From Cordilura impudica (Eukaryota > Arthropoda > Insecta > Diptera > Scathophagidae): DNA of 64,000 nucleotides. Position numbers and translations under genes: made by a program. The stretch lies in the NCBI GenBank assembly GCA_963682025.1, contig OY821519.1, forward strand, positions 15,971,378-16,035,377, written 5' to 3'. A model generated the notes under the pieces. That model was not told where the DNA came from, searched no databases, and saw only the letters and a program-made list of their open reading frames with translations. Of this stretch, positions 14,651 to 24,612 are shown one piece after another. Numbering within the stretch: the first letter of the stretch is position 1; each line of letters starts with the position of its first letter.

Positions 14651-15338
14651 TTTTTTTAAAGGAAGAATATATAATTGAATTGAAAAATTTGACAAATTTT
14701 TTACATTTAACAGTATATGTTTATATTATAGCATATGTAAAAACAACAAACGAGTTTCATTATTAAATTAAATTACTCAGCTTTAAATCGAAAAGAGAAA
14801 GGTTAGAGAAAGTTTTGTTGTATAATAAAAATACAACTGCGTAGTTTTTATACATTTTTCGTACCCAAAAATTCTCAGACAGACGAATCAATTTATTTGT
14901 TTACATTTTGTTTGTCAAATAATATTACCGGTAACAGTGACAATCCGTCCCAGTGATGCCAGGTGTAGGAATTTTTCCCTTTTTAGGGATTTTTTTACTT
15001 TTGTAGAAATTCTTACTTTGTGGAATTGTAGGGATTTTTGCAATTTTTTTTTTACCAACTTAATATTATATATTTTTCAATTTTAAACTTTAAAATTAAA
15101 AATATATACCTTTTATAAGACTGGTCATAACTCTATAATATGAAGGAAGTAAATATGTGGCTTCTTTAATAACAATGACAAGTAAAAACCACTTATTTTT
15201 TGTAGTTTACTTGTTTTGTGCATCTATTTTATACATACGTACGCCATACTTGTAAGTTTCTTCGATTATAATAAGTAATTTTGTAAATAAAAAGAACATT
15301 AAAATATTATAAATTTAAACATAAGTAATTTAAGAAAC

Positions 15339-15587
15339 ATGACCGATTCGTTTTTCGATGATGCTGAAAACACACCAACGAAATACAGAAAAAAAAGATT
15401 TTGCTCAAGTTGGTTGAGAGACGAGAAGCTAATGGGATGGCTGGAACAGGGCAAAGATAACGACTTTATATGCAGATGCAAGGCTTGTGAAAAAATATTA
15501 AATTGCGATAAATCAGATCTAAGTATACATGCTAATGCGGCCTACACACGAGGCAACCAGTTGAAGCAATGGTTGTATCAACAATGA
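15339..15587 (+). pseudogene. Zinc-finger (BED-like) reading frame inside the hAT element, interrupted
   Basis: 82 codons beginning MTDSFFDDAENTP. A conserved-looking block SSWLRDEKLMGW leads into CRCKACEKILNC, then LSIHA, where the frame runs into the MITE at 15536. Without the MITE and one TAA copy the local sequence would read IHANNH, completing C-x2-C-x13-H-x3-H. This is a BED/C2H2-type finger as found at the N-terminus of hAT-related proteins. The last ~16 codons are MITE sequence. Function is unlikely now. Confidence 0.65.
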
Positions 15588-15731
15588 TATACACGTAGCA
15601 ACGGTTGCCTCAACCAACGAAAAATATCAAAACTTTTTGATATTTCTGGCTAATTGAGGCAACCGTTGCTACGTGTGTATCATTGTTGATACAGCCATTG
15701 CTTCAACTGGTTGCCTCGTGTGTAGGCCGCA
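15536..15731. mobile_element. Palindromic Harbinger-type MITE (196 bp)
   Basis: Nearly the whole element is an inverted repeat. The arms begin TGCGGCCTACACACGAGGCA and meet around 15630. TAA flanks it on both sides (15533-15535 and 15732-15734). A 3-bp TWA duplication is the hallmark of PIF/Harbinger insertions. It has no coding capacity. Confidence 0.8.
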
Positions 15732-16106
15732 TAATAACCACTGTCAAAAAATTCTGCGTTATAAGGTCTCATTTGCAACCCATTTCAGTAAATTATGTAA
15801 ATTTTTAATGCACATCTATAATTTTTTATAATATCTGTTAGTTTTTTAAGTTGTTTTTATGTTATTCTTATGTAATTCTTATGATATTCTTATTTTACTT
15901 TGTTTTTATGTTATTTTTGCATTATTGAAATTGAAAATGAACAAATTAAAAATAGAATTTCATTTTTTGAATAATTGAAAAGAGTAGTGTAGGCTAAAAT
16001 GTAGGGTGAAAAAAGTGGTTATAGGGAAAAAAGGGATTTTTTTTTATAAGCGTAGGGATTTCTGAAAAAAACCTCCTGGCATCACTGATCCGTCCATGCA
16101 TCCAAG

Positions 16107-17603
16107 ATGCAAAGCCAGAAGTTAAATTTATATAAAAGTGAAATAATTCTGTACTTTAGTGTTTATATTATATATATCGTTTATGAACTGTGGGTGTTAA
16201 TAAATGCTAGACATAAAATATGGAAAATATCACCTTACGCCTTTCCCCAAGGATGGCCTGTGTTAGATTCTCGTAAGGATGATACAAATGATGAGCTGTA
16301 CGCCTTTGGAGAATATATTAAAATCTATTGGCCCTGGTACTTATTTCATTTGGCTGCGACAACAGCGATACGAAAATATAATTCGAAATGGCAGAGTTGG
16401 ACATATGCACTGATTTGTGTGGTTGCATTGGGAATGACAATGAAATTTATTTCTTTGACACTAATAGGAGGGTTAATAATTTCCTATTATTTTGTGTCTC
16501 AGAGTCATTCAAAAATATTAACATGGCTTCTTTCTATTCTATGGATGATTATTATGATTTTTCTTAAATCGAATAAGACCTTGCAAGAGGATCTTGGTTA
16601 TACAGAATTTCACAATGTAATGGTAACACTATGTTGGTCTATCCTGAGAGGGTGCAGCTTTAGTTTGCAACGAGAAAAATCATATCGTCTAAAAGAAATA
16701 AATCTTAGAGCCAAATATTCCTTAGAACATTATATGGGTTATATATTGTACTTTCCTTGCCTTATGTTGGGTCCATTTATGGGTTATCATCGATATATGG
16801 CACGAGAACAGGAGATTAATAACAGTACACAGAAATTGCAAACATTTTTATGGCAAGTTATTAGAGTAATATTTTGGTGGTTCATATTGGAAATTGCCAT
16901 CCATTTTGTATATGTTCACTATATGGCAGTAGATATCACAGCGGTAGAAATATTGGATACTAAATTTGGTTTATATGCCGTGGGTTATTTTATGGGTCAA
17001 TTCTTTTTTATGTTCTATATAATATCCTATGGTCTGGGTATAGCATTTGCTCAATATGATGGCTTGAAACCACCCCGAAAACCTCGCTGCATAGGTCTGG
17101 TCCACCATTATTCCGATATGTGGAAATACTTTGATGAAGGACTTTATGAATTTTTATTTACTCATATCTATGCGGAAATGTGTAGCAAAACATCATCAGC
17201 ATTAAGAAAAATTTTAGCTACCGCTGCAACTTTTTCCTTCGTATTCCTATGGCACGGCTATTATGGTTACGTCTTTATATGGAGTATATTAAATTTTTCT
17301 TGTTTAGTTGGAGAAAAGCTAGTCAAATCTTTAATAAACTCTACAATATATATAAATTTTATGAGAAATAAATTGCACTTATCTCAGGGTGGTTTACAAC
17401 GTTTTAATGCTCTTCTGGGTGCACAAATTTTCATTCCGGCTGCCTTTTCGAATTGCTATTTCATAAGTGGCTTAGACGTGGGTAATTACCTTATGAAGGG
17501 AGTTTATCAGGGTGGCTGGCGGAATTATTTAACTCTAACTTTTTGTACTTACTGTTTTTTTCAATGTTGTGAAATTCTATTGCAAACAAAATATGTAACT
17601 TAA
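16107..17603 (+). CDS. rasp: Hedgehog palmitoyltransferase Rasp (HHAT, MBOAT family), 498 aa
   Basis: Single uninterrupted exon. The protein is a multi-pass membrane O-acyltransferase with many hydrophobic segments. Signature blocks match fly Rasp: PQGWPVLDSRKDDTNDEL near the N-terminus, SILRGCSFSLQ, GYILYFPCLMLGPF, then DMWKYFDEGLYEFLF and FVFLWHGYYGYVFIWS. The invariant MBOAT histidine is H383 and the conserved aspartate is D343; both are offset by four from human HHAT H379 and D339. Rasp attaches palmitate to the N-terminal cysteine of Hedgehog (and Spitz) in the ER/Golgi lumen, needed for signalling activity. The ATG at 16107 is preceded only 19 bp away by the end of the hAT element. An out-of-frame ATG at 16096 opens a nine-codon upstream frame. 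Length matches Drosophila (about 500 aa). Confidence 0.93.
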   Translation: MQSQKLNLYKSEIILYFSVYIIYIVYELWVLINARHKIWKISPYAFPQGWPVLDSRKDDTNDELYAFGEYIKIYWPWYLFHLAATTAIRKYNSKWQSWTYALICVVALGMTMKFISLTLIGGLIISYYFVSQSHSKILTWLLSILWMIIMIFLKSNKTLQEDLGYTEFHNVMVTLCWSILRGCSFSLQREKSYRLKEINLRAKYSLEHYMGYILYFPCLMLGPFMGYHRYMAREQEINNSTQKLQTFLWQVIRVIFWWFILEIAIHFVYVHYMAVDITAVEILDTKFGLYAVGYFMGQFFFMFYIISYGLGIAFAQYDGLKPPRKPRCIGLVHHYSDMWKYFDEGLYEFLFTHIYAEMCSKTSSALRKILATAATFSFVFLWHGYYGYVFIWSILNFSCLVGEKLVKSLINSTIYINFMRNKLHLSQGGLQRFNALLGAQIFIPAAFSNCYFISGLDVGNYLMKGVYQGGWRNYLTLTFCTYCFFQCCEILLQTKYVT

Positions 17604-17640
17604 ACTTTGAGACTGATAAACTGTATATTTTTCTGTTGTA

Positions 17641-17646
17641 AATAAA
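17641..17646 (+). terminator. rasp polyadenylation signal
   Basis: AATAAA 38 bp after the rasp stop codon, in a T-rich context typical of a short fly 3' UTR. Confidence 0.7.
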
Positions 17647-17701
17647 ATTATATTAACAAAATAACCGAAAACTATTTTTGATTTGATCGCAGTTTCAGTT
17701 A

Positions 17702-18282
17702 TGCATGAAACACATAGACGACAGCGGCTACACGACTACAGCATGTCTAAAATAAAATTCACACATATGAAAACGATTATTTTGACACCAACACAGCTAT
17801 AAGACTACATGACTACTTTTGCTGCTGTAGTCAACTTAGGCTAATTTCTATTTTTGTTGGCTACAAAACAAAAATAGTGTTGACAATATAACAAAATATG
17901 TAAAAGATAGTGTTATGAAATATTTCATTTGGTTGAAAAAATTAATCGCAAAATGAAATGCTATAATAATTCCATTAATTTTCAAAAGCGGTTAAGTAAA
18001 TTTATTTATTTATTTTTACGTTATAATAATGCATTATAAATAAGTAATAGTCAAGTTTATATAGAATCATGCCTGTTTTTCTATTTTAATAAAGTATAAA
18101 AAAATATAATTGGCACTACTGAAATAAAAATGCTTTTGTATAAAAACAGCTGTTTATATTGTTGTTATATGTTGCTGTCGTTTTCAAAAAAATTAAGTAG
18201 CTGACTACACGGCTACAATTGCAGCCAGCAGCATTTGTAGTCGTGTGTTCGTGTAGCCGCTGTCGTCTATGTGTTTCATGCA
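17702..18282. mobile_element. Harbinger-type MITE (581 bp)
   Basis: Inverted ends TGCATGAAACACATAGACGA, continuing through GCGGCTACACGACTACA. TTA flanks both sides (17699-17701 and 18283-18285), again a TWA target. The interior is AT-rich without a gene. It lies between rasp and RpL28. Sequence 18286-18740 beyond it is AT-rich spacer, which should include the RpL28 promoter. Confidence 0.8.
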
Positions 18283-18757
18283 TTATTTTTTTCAACATAA
18301 ACTTTATAGAAACGATAGATTTTATATTGCATCTGAAAAATATTTTTACAATTTTCTATCATTTTATATTTTCAAAATACCTAAAAAAAATTATTACCTA
18401 AATAAAATTATTGACAAACAAAATAGATATTAACCAAAGAAAAAAATGAACTTATTGAATTTGCAGAACACGGTGAAATTTCCATTTGTAAGCTGTTTAA
18501 GAATTCAGAATATTTCTATAACGTTCAAATAGTTTTCATTACATTAACTGTTGAAAGGATTTTGATATTTGATATTTTTTAAAAGTATTTATATTAAAAT
18601 GAAATAAAAAAAATTATTTTATAAATAAAACCATTACTTTTTCCTTGCTTGTAACCTCGTAGAAATACAACTCTGTACTTTTTCAAACACTTCCTAAAAT
18701 TAAGTTTACAAAGTGCGGCCAACTTCATTCAATAGCTGTATTGCGGCAGCCATGATG

Positions 18758-18797
18758 TTTCCTGTTTCTTTTCTGTCATCGCATTCCCAGACAAAAG
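18758..18797 (+). other. RpL28: RpL28 5' UTR exon 1 with TOP-like tract
   Basis: A pyrimidine-rich tract (TTTCCTGTTTCTTTTCTGTC, about 18757-18777) resembles the polypyrimidine initiator (TOP) of fly ribosomal-protein genes. The exon ends ACAAAAG before GTGAG at 18798. The exact transcription start is estimated. Confidence 0.6.
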
Positions 18798-19022
18798 GTG
18801 AGATTTTATTTTCTCCAGTGAATTTGATGGGTTAACACGTGTATAATTTTGTGAATAAATAAAATTGTAAACACCAAAGTCTGAACTATTCTGTAATAGT
18901 TACCCAAGATTACAAAAATGCTGCTTATAAACAAGGGTAAATATTCCAAAAATGTTCTACACGTGCTAACCTCAAATTAATTTAAAAGAACTAATCGATT
19001 GAGAATCTGGATTTGTTGAATA

Positions 19023-19089
19023 TTGTTATGATGATCGAATAAGCGGAAGAGTTCCTTGAAGACTATATTCATCACCCAAGACTGAACAT
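19023..19089 (+). ncRNA. Candidate C/D-box snoRNA in RpL28 intron 1
   Basis: A perfect C box ATGATGA at 19028-19034 and a D box CTGA at 19082-19085, about 48 nt apart. A short TGT/ACA terminal stem brackets the boxes. Size and position, ending about 85 nt before the 3' splice site, fit an intronic box C/D RNA. No rRNA target could be assigned by eye. Confidence 0.55.
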
Positions 19090-19180
19090 AATTTAACAAA
19101 TCTAAATTTAATATTGAGTTTAAAAGATTCAAACAATGCAACTAATTTGTGTTGTTACTTTCTTGTTTTGTAGATCTGAG

Positions 19181-19980
19181 ATGGCATCTTCATCACACCT
19201 TAACTGGTTGATCATCCGCAACAACAATGCTTTCTTGTTGAAGAAGCGTGATATCAAAAAACCATTCAGCACTGTAAGTACTAAAACCAGAATAAAAAAA
19301 AGAATTTCAAAAAGTATTGTCCGTGTGTCGATGATGTATGTTTAATTCACAATGATAATTGATTAACCACATGATAATAATCCTCAAACCTGAGCATATA
19401 ACAATACTTTTTGATAAATTCAGTAGGTATAATTTGTTTCATTCACCAAAATTATTGTATTGTTTGTCGTAGGAAGCTAACAACTTGACTAGTGTCAGTT
19501 CTTACCGCTACAGTGGCATCGTGCACAAGAAAACCCTAGGTGTTATTCCAGCTGCCGACAAGAAGGGTTTCACAGTTGTCATGAAAAAGGGTAAATATGC
19601 CCAGCGTCCTGCCAGGAACACCGTCAAAGTCAACATGAAGGCTGGTCCCAGAAGGTCATTGAAGAAATTGAGAAATTTATTGACCGATAACAAATACCGC
19701 AAGGACTTGACTCAGGTTAGTATATGAAAAACCAACCCCCCCCCAAACATTGTTTTATTTACAGTGATGATTTTTATTCAATTACCAACCAAGATCGCTG
19801 AAGAGCTATGTTGAAAATTTAAACTGAGAGCTATAGAGCCAATAAATTTTGAATTATGTTTGATTGCATTGCTCATGGGTTTTCTTCATTTTTTACTTCC
19901 AGGCTGCTTTACGTCGTGCATCTGCTGTGTTGCGCTCTCAAAAGGTTCCCCAAGTCAAGAAGAGCAAGAAACCAGAATAA
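19181..19980 (+). CDS. RpL28: 60S ribosomal protein L28 (eL28), three coding exons, 137 aa
   Basis: Coding exons: 19181-19273, 19473-19715 and 19903-19980, all phase 0 with GT-AG introns. A 5' UTR intron precedes them (18798-19173). The product starts [20 protein letters not shown] and contains [20 protein letters not shown], a [12 protein letters not shown] block and a lysine-rich tail ending KKSKKPE. Length equals the usual eL28 size of about 137-144 residues. It is a structural component of the large cytosolic ribosomal subunit. Each of the three introns holds a candidate C/D-box snoRNA, as is common in fly ribosomal-protein genes, which would couple snoRNA supply to ribosome synthesis. 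Confidence 0.96.
19309..19412 (+). ncRNA. Candidate C/D-box snoRNA in RpL28 intron 2 with 12-bp closing stem
   Basis: C-like box ATGATGT (one mismatch) at 19331-19337 and D box CTGA at 19390-19393. They are enclosed by a perfect 12-bp inverted repeat, AAAAAGTATTGT at 19309-19320 and ACAATACTTTTT at 19401-19412. Such external stems help processing of intronic C/D RNAs. The perfect stem makes this candidate credible although the C box is imperfect. Confidence 0.6.
19754..19846 (+). ncRNA. Candidate C/D-box snoRNA in RpL28 intron 3
   Basis: C box GTGATGA (perfect RTGATGA) at 19764-19770, a possible D' box CTGA at 19798-19801, and D box CTGA at 19824-19827. TTTATT at 19754-19759 can pair with AATAAA at 19841-19846 outside the boxes. 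The intron is only 187 nt long. The guide target is unassigned. Confidence 0.6.
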
Positions 19981-20162
19981 ATGTAAAAAACGGGCTTTTT
20001 GGGAATACATTTTAAATATAGAGGAAACAACTACCATTAACATCTTTTTTAATTGATAAGTTTTGAATATCCAAAATAGACAACTACAAAAAAAATTTTT
20101 GAATATCTTTTAATACATTTTGTTATGATTAGGTATCGGAATTTTCATGCAGCGTTTTTTTT

Positions 20163-20957
20163 TTACCCTATACCACTATGTGGTTTGGGTATTTTTTTTT
20201 TTTTTGACTTTGTGCTGCTGTTTGTAACTACCAAAAATATTTGACCAAGACCCATCTTTTATTATACCGATCGAATCAGAATCACTTTCTGAGTTGATGA
20301 TTTAACGATGTCCGTCCGTCTGTGTGTCTATGTAAACCTTGTAATCAAACTACAGGTCGCAAATACGAATATATTTTGGCGAAATTTGGTATGTAAGCTT
20401 TTATCTGCCATGGGATGAACGCTATTGAAATTGGTGAGAATCGGTCCATGTTAAGACCTAGCCCGCATACAAATAACCCCTATGAAATCGACATAAATTG
20501 CCATTAGATACAAATTGAGTAGATCTTAGCCAAATTGGGTTTGCATGTGTTTATTACATCCATTAATTAGTCCAAAAACGATCCCTATGGGACAACTCTT
20601 GGTCATAGGCCCCATATAGAGCTCCTTCCCGATCTTCACTTAAATCTATAAAAAAAAACAAAAATATTGCACTGATTCATCTCAAATTTTGTTTGTATAT
20701 ATTTTTGCAAAATACAGGAGACTACCAACCATGGTCAGGATCGGTCCATTTTTGGACCTAGTCCCCATATAGACATAGCACCAGATATGGACTTTTTCAT
20801 ATCTGCAGCCAAAAAAATTTATAAAAATGCCACTCAAATTTGGTTTATGCTTATTTTCTATATCCAATTAGTTGGGCCTAAGAGATAGGGTCTCTAAACG
20901 AATGGTATAGGGTATCGTTTAGTCGGTCTAGACCAACTATAATTTTCTTACTTGTTT
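20163..20957 (+). mobile_element. DINE-1/INE-like element, copy 3
   Basis: Full-length plus-oriented copy from ACCCTATACCACTATGTGG to the 3' palindrome (here AGTCGGTCTAGACCAACT, one arm mutated) and TTTTCTTACTTGTTTT. The GTCC run is short (20310-20321). It starts about 180 bp after the RpL28 stop. Confidence 0.85.
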
Positions 20958-21650
20958 TTTTCTTAATTTGGCTTAGAGAGCTTTATAAGGAGTATGAAAC
21001 TAAATAGGGGCTTATAACAAAATATTTTTGATTGCCTGTTCTACAATAACGCATCGTCATATTGATTTTTTCAAAAATGTCAAAAAGTTTTTAGTATAAA
21101 AATGACTTGCTTTGATCAATAGCCTTAAAACTAATTCTCTGTTTAATAAAACTATTTCATTCAAATTCGCTATATATCCGTTAGTATTGTTTCATACTTG
21201 GATTACATGTATGATTAACTCCTTAAAATACAACGCTGTCTACTAATTCTCTCATCTTCAAGAATGACATTTTGTTTAGTATTTTACTTAAGTCGGGTGA
21301 TATTACATCTAACTGATCAAATAAATATAATAAAAACAGCAATTAATTGCGAAATTTAAAAAAAAAAACTGCAGAAAAGTGATAAAAAATATTAGTTTAA
21401 TAAAAATTTTATTGGTTTTTACAAAAAACCAATAAGAAAAGTGTTAAATTGCGATGAAAAATGTAGTGTAAATTTTGTAAAGTTTAAGCGGTATTTTGCT
21501 GCATTTGTCATTATTTTTTTTTGCAGACACGATTGCGCCTGCAATTAATATCAACTTTAGCTGATATTAAGGTCTGCGTTTTTAGTAAAATTATTAAGTG
21601 CGGTGTTATTTAAAATATTGGTTTAGCTTATTTATCGTTTATGTTTATTG
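20958..21650. other. AT-rich spacer, nothing identified
   Basis: No frame, repeat family or RNA gene recognised. The short inverted pair AATATCA / TGATATT near 21548-21568 could form a small hairpin. Confidence 0.35.
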
Positions 21651-21659
21651 GCAAGTGTT

Positions 21660-21791
21660 TGAAATTAGAAAAATAGAAAGCTTTAAATAGAAGTAAATAA
21701 GTGTATAAAATAAGTTAATAGTCAAATTAAAAAGAAATTAATCGTCATTAATGATCAGAATGAGAAAGAAATACAGGCGATTTTGTCAAGG
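21660..21791 (+). other. Possible 5' exon with strong splice donor
   Basis: An ATG at 21751 opens MIRMRKKYRRFCQ and is followed at once by CAAG|GTAAGA (donor at 21792), a near-ideal donor. Twelve of the codons are basic-rich. The open frame continues into the intron-like sequence without evidence of coding. No downstream partner exon is recognised on this strand in the window. It could start a host transcript or be chance. Confidence 0.25.
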
Positions 21792-21878
21792 TAAGAGATT
21801 TATGTTTCTTTTATATTTTGAGAATCGAAAAAATTATAAATTAAGGAAAAATTTGAAATTTGCTGAACATTTTCATAA

Positions 21879-22628
21879 AGGCCGCTGGCAACGTACAAAT
21901 AAATCCATCAAACAGTGCAAATGTGTGGGTGTCGTGTGTTTGATGCTTTAAGGGCAACGTACAAATAAACATGTCAAACATCTTTTGTATTTTGATTTCG
22001 TACCGTTTGCATCAAATGATGTAGTGTCGGATGATGATTTAATGTTATTGTAATTTTAAAAATTGATTTTTAAGACAAAGTTTTAATTATCTATTTATAA
22101 TTTTAATCAATTTATTATTAACTACAATAATTATTTAATTAAAAATATAAAATAATTGAATTTATATGTTAATTTTTGTATAAATTTTATCATATTTATA
22201 AACTTTATAATAATAAATTTTGATAATTTCTTACTAATGTTAATTATAATAATATCTAATTTAATTATAAAACAGTTAATAATTAAATATATATGTATAT
22301 ATACAGTTAATAATTAAATATAATATACATATATTAATATTTATTTTTATATAAAATTTAACAATAAGTATACCTTTATCAAGAAAACGAAAAAAAAAAA
22401 AAAAAAATTTTTCCGCACATGTGTTCAACGTGAAGAATTCAAACCAACTGAAGTTTGTTTGTCAAACAAGTCCCGCAACGATCAAATAATCAGTCGTCAA
22501 ATAAATATATCAAAAATTTTTGATTTTCATCAAACATAGCCGACAACGTGTACGTGTAGCCGAAAAAGAACGAGCGCACGCACACAACCTTGTGTTTGAT
22601 GGATTTATTTGTACGTTGCCAGCCGCCT
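21879..22628. mobile_element. Harbinger-type MITE (750 bp)
   Basis: Inverted ends AGG(C)CGCTGGCAACGTACAA extending about 35 bp. TAA flanks both sides (21876-21878 and 22629-22631). The interior is strongly AT-rich, with a near-duplicate of ACAGTTAATAATTAAATAT around 22270 and 22304. A second internal copy of the GGCAACGTACAAATAAA motif lies near 21953. No gene. Confidence 0.8.
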
Positions 22629-23734
22629 TAAGATTCTTCAAAAAGTTTTATGCCAACTAGTTTCTCAAAATTTGTACGAATTATTGTTAATACTTTGATT
22701 GATATTTCAAATTTTACAAAATCACAATTCTTTCACACCATAAATGCGCAATAATATGTGAGAGTTAAAGGTGCTATCACATGACGTGTTTTGCTTGTGT
22801 TTTTCTTATGTTTTTGGCACATACAATTTGTATACATCGTGTTGTGACCCCTTTCAAACATTGTTTATGTACAATACATGTGGAAAGACACTAGTAAATT
22901 TTTCAATTAAAACATGTTATATTTTGACATGAAAAAACATATAAAAATACAAAGATTAATATTAAAAGAAAACTAAATTGTTTAATACTAATTAACAATT
23001 AAAAAATATATAAAATAATATAATCTTAATCTATAAATATATAAATGAATCGTGGTTTGTTCGTCCGCTTAAAACTTGAAAACTACAGGACCAAAAGGGA
23101 TACTTTCTTCTCCGATTTTGTTTGTAACTGCCACGCGAAGGTTTAGGAAAAAGAAAAACACAAAAAGTCCAAACAGATGGCGCTGTACGTGGTTATTCCA
23201 TTTTAACATCATATATATTGAGTACTATGAGAGTTAGAGCTTTGTAAATTTGTGTGAGGCCATCTAGTATCAATATGAATAGTCGTACCGAAAATGATCG
23301 GTATCGGATAAGTGGGCGTGGTACCTCCCATACAAAATTAATTTTTAACATTATATTCTTGAGTACTGTTTTAGGGAGAGCTTTGCAACTTTGTATGAGG
23401 TCATGTATTATTGCTGTGAGTAACCGTTTTAAAAATTAGCGTTATCGGAACAGAGGGCGTGGCACCTACAAAAAAATTAAGCACTCAATATTAGAATCAA
23501 TATCATGACAAGGAGAGCTTTGATACTTTATGTGACGTCATTTGTTATTAGTGTAAGTACACCTGACGAAAATAGGCTGGATCGGATAAGTGGGCGGGGT
23601 ACATCCCCTACAAAGTACAGATTATATATTATATATTGTGCTCTATTATTGAATAACTGTTTCTTTAAAAATATATATTCTTTTTGACCTTTCGGATAAT
23701 TTTATAATTTTTATTACGATTCCAAGAAGAAATC

Positions 23735-24270
23735 ATGGTAATATTGGCCGGCATTCTCAGGATGCAACGCAGCATCGAAGTGTCGCAACACGTCGAACGG
23801 AAGAGGAACGTGCTATTAGAATGGAATCAGTTCGACCTGAATGGTTGGAAATCGTGCGCGACAGTCAGAAGAGATCAATGAAGCACACAATGAGCAGCAA
23901 TGATTAAGAAGAAGAGAAGTTCGCGCTCAGCAAAGTGATGAAGCCATATCACAACGTGCAATTTTTGAACGACAACGTAAGCTACAAAAAAGTATTCAGG
24001 TGAACATTGAGCATGCACCCTATCGATATGAGCCCAACATTCAATACAGTTCGCACACATCGGTTCAATTCTGCCAGATGTCTGTCGTTTGTAAGCATTG
24101 CAATGCAGTTAAATTTGAGAAAGAACCGCCTGGATTGTGTTGCGTGGGCGGAAAGGTGAAATTGCCAAATTTCTTCCACCACCAGAGTCATTATGCACGC
24201 TGCTTTACGGTGAATCTCCTAATTCGAATTAATGTTGGATTTGTCATCCTTATGCCCCGAAACTATGCAA
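23735..24270 (+). pseudogene. Helitron protein remnant, N-terminal region
   Basis: Shows an arginine/glutamate-rich start (TRRTEEERAIRMES) and then the conserved cysteine block CKHCNAVKFEKEPPGLCC followed by GGKVKLP. This is the putative zinc-binding region that opens many Helitron Rep-helicase proteins. There are stops and shifts near 23905 and 24000. After about 24210 the sequence jumps to the far C-terminus. Confidence 0.75.
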
Positions 24271-24612
24271 TGGAACCCGAATAGTTGTGACGAAATTAAT
24301 GAGTAATGTGATAGTGGCAAGGATTTTGAAAGGGCGGTTCAAGGGAGATGCTTAATTTCGCGAATTCCCTTGACTTCAACCGATTTGACGTTCCAGTTCA
24401 AAGGTGTTCAGTTCCCAGTGAAACTTGCATTTGCGATGACAATAAACAAGTCACAAGGACAGTCCCTGAAAGTGTGCGGCATAAAACTGACAATGTCATG
24501 CTTTTCACATGGCCAGCTATATGTTGCGTGTTCCCGAGTTGGAAACCATCCTCACTATTCATTTATTCTCCGGAGCAGAAAACAAAAAATGTTGTATATC
24601 GTGCAGCATTAA
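24250..24612 (+). pseudogene. Helitron Pif1-type helicase C-terminus
   Basis: First frame: [20 protein letters not shown] and KGRFKGD. After a frameshift near 24350 follow [17 protein letters not shown] (superfamily 1 helicase motif V) and YVACSRVG (motif VI). These are diagnostic for the Pif1-like helicase of Helitrons. The first part and the second part are in different frames, so it is inactive. Confidence 0.85.

Larger units (their letters stand above)
14951..16087 (+). mobile_element. hAT-type DNA transposon with 8-bp target duplication
   Basis: Ends are CAGTGATGCCAGG and its exact inverse CCTGGCATCACTG. The flanks are identical 8-mers, ATCCGTCC at 14943-14950 and 16088-16095. An 8-bp duplication and CAG-TGCCA type ends are the hAT signature. 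Behind each end is a GGGATTTTT-rich subterminal region in inverted orientation. At 1,137 bp it is too short to encode a hAT transposase; it carries a short zinc-finger frame that has itself been hit by a MITE. It lies in the presumed 5' UTR of rasp. Confidence 0.92.

Noticed and set aside
19508..19702. 64-codon minus-strand frame
   Set aside because: Lies opposite RpL28 exon 3 and is a shadow.
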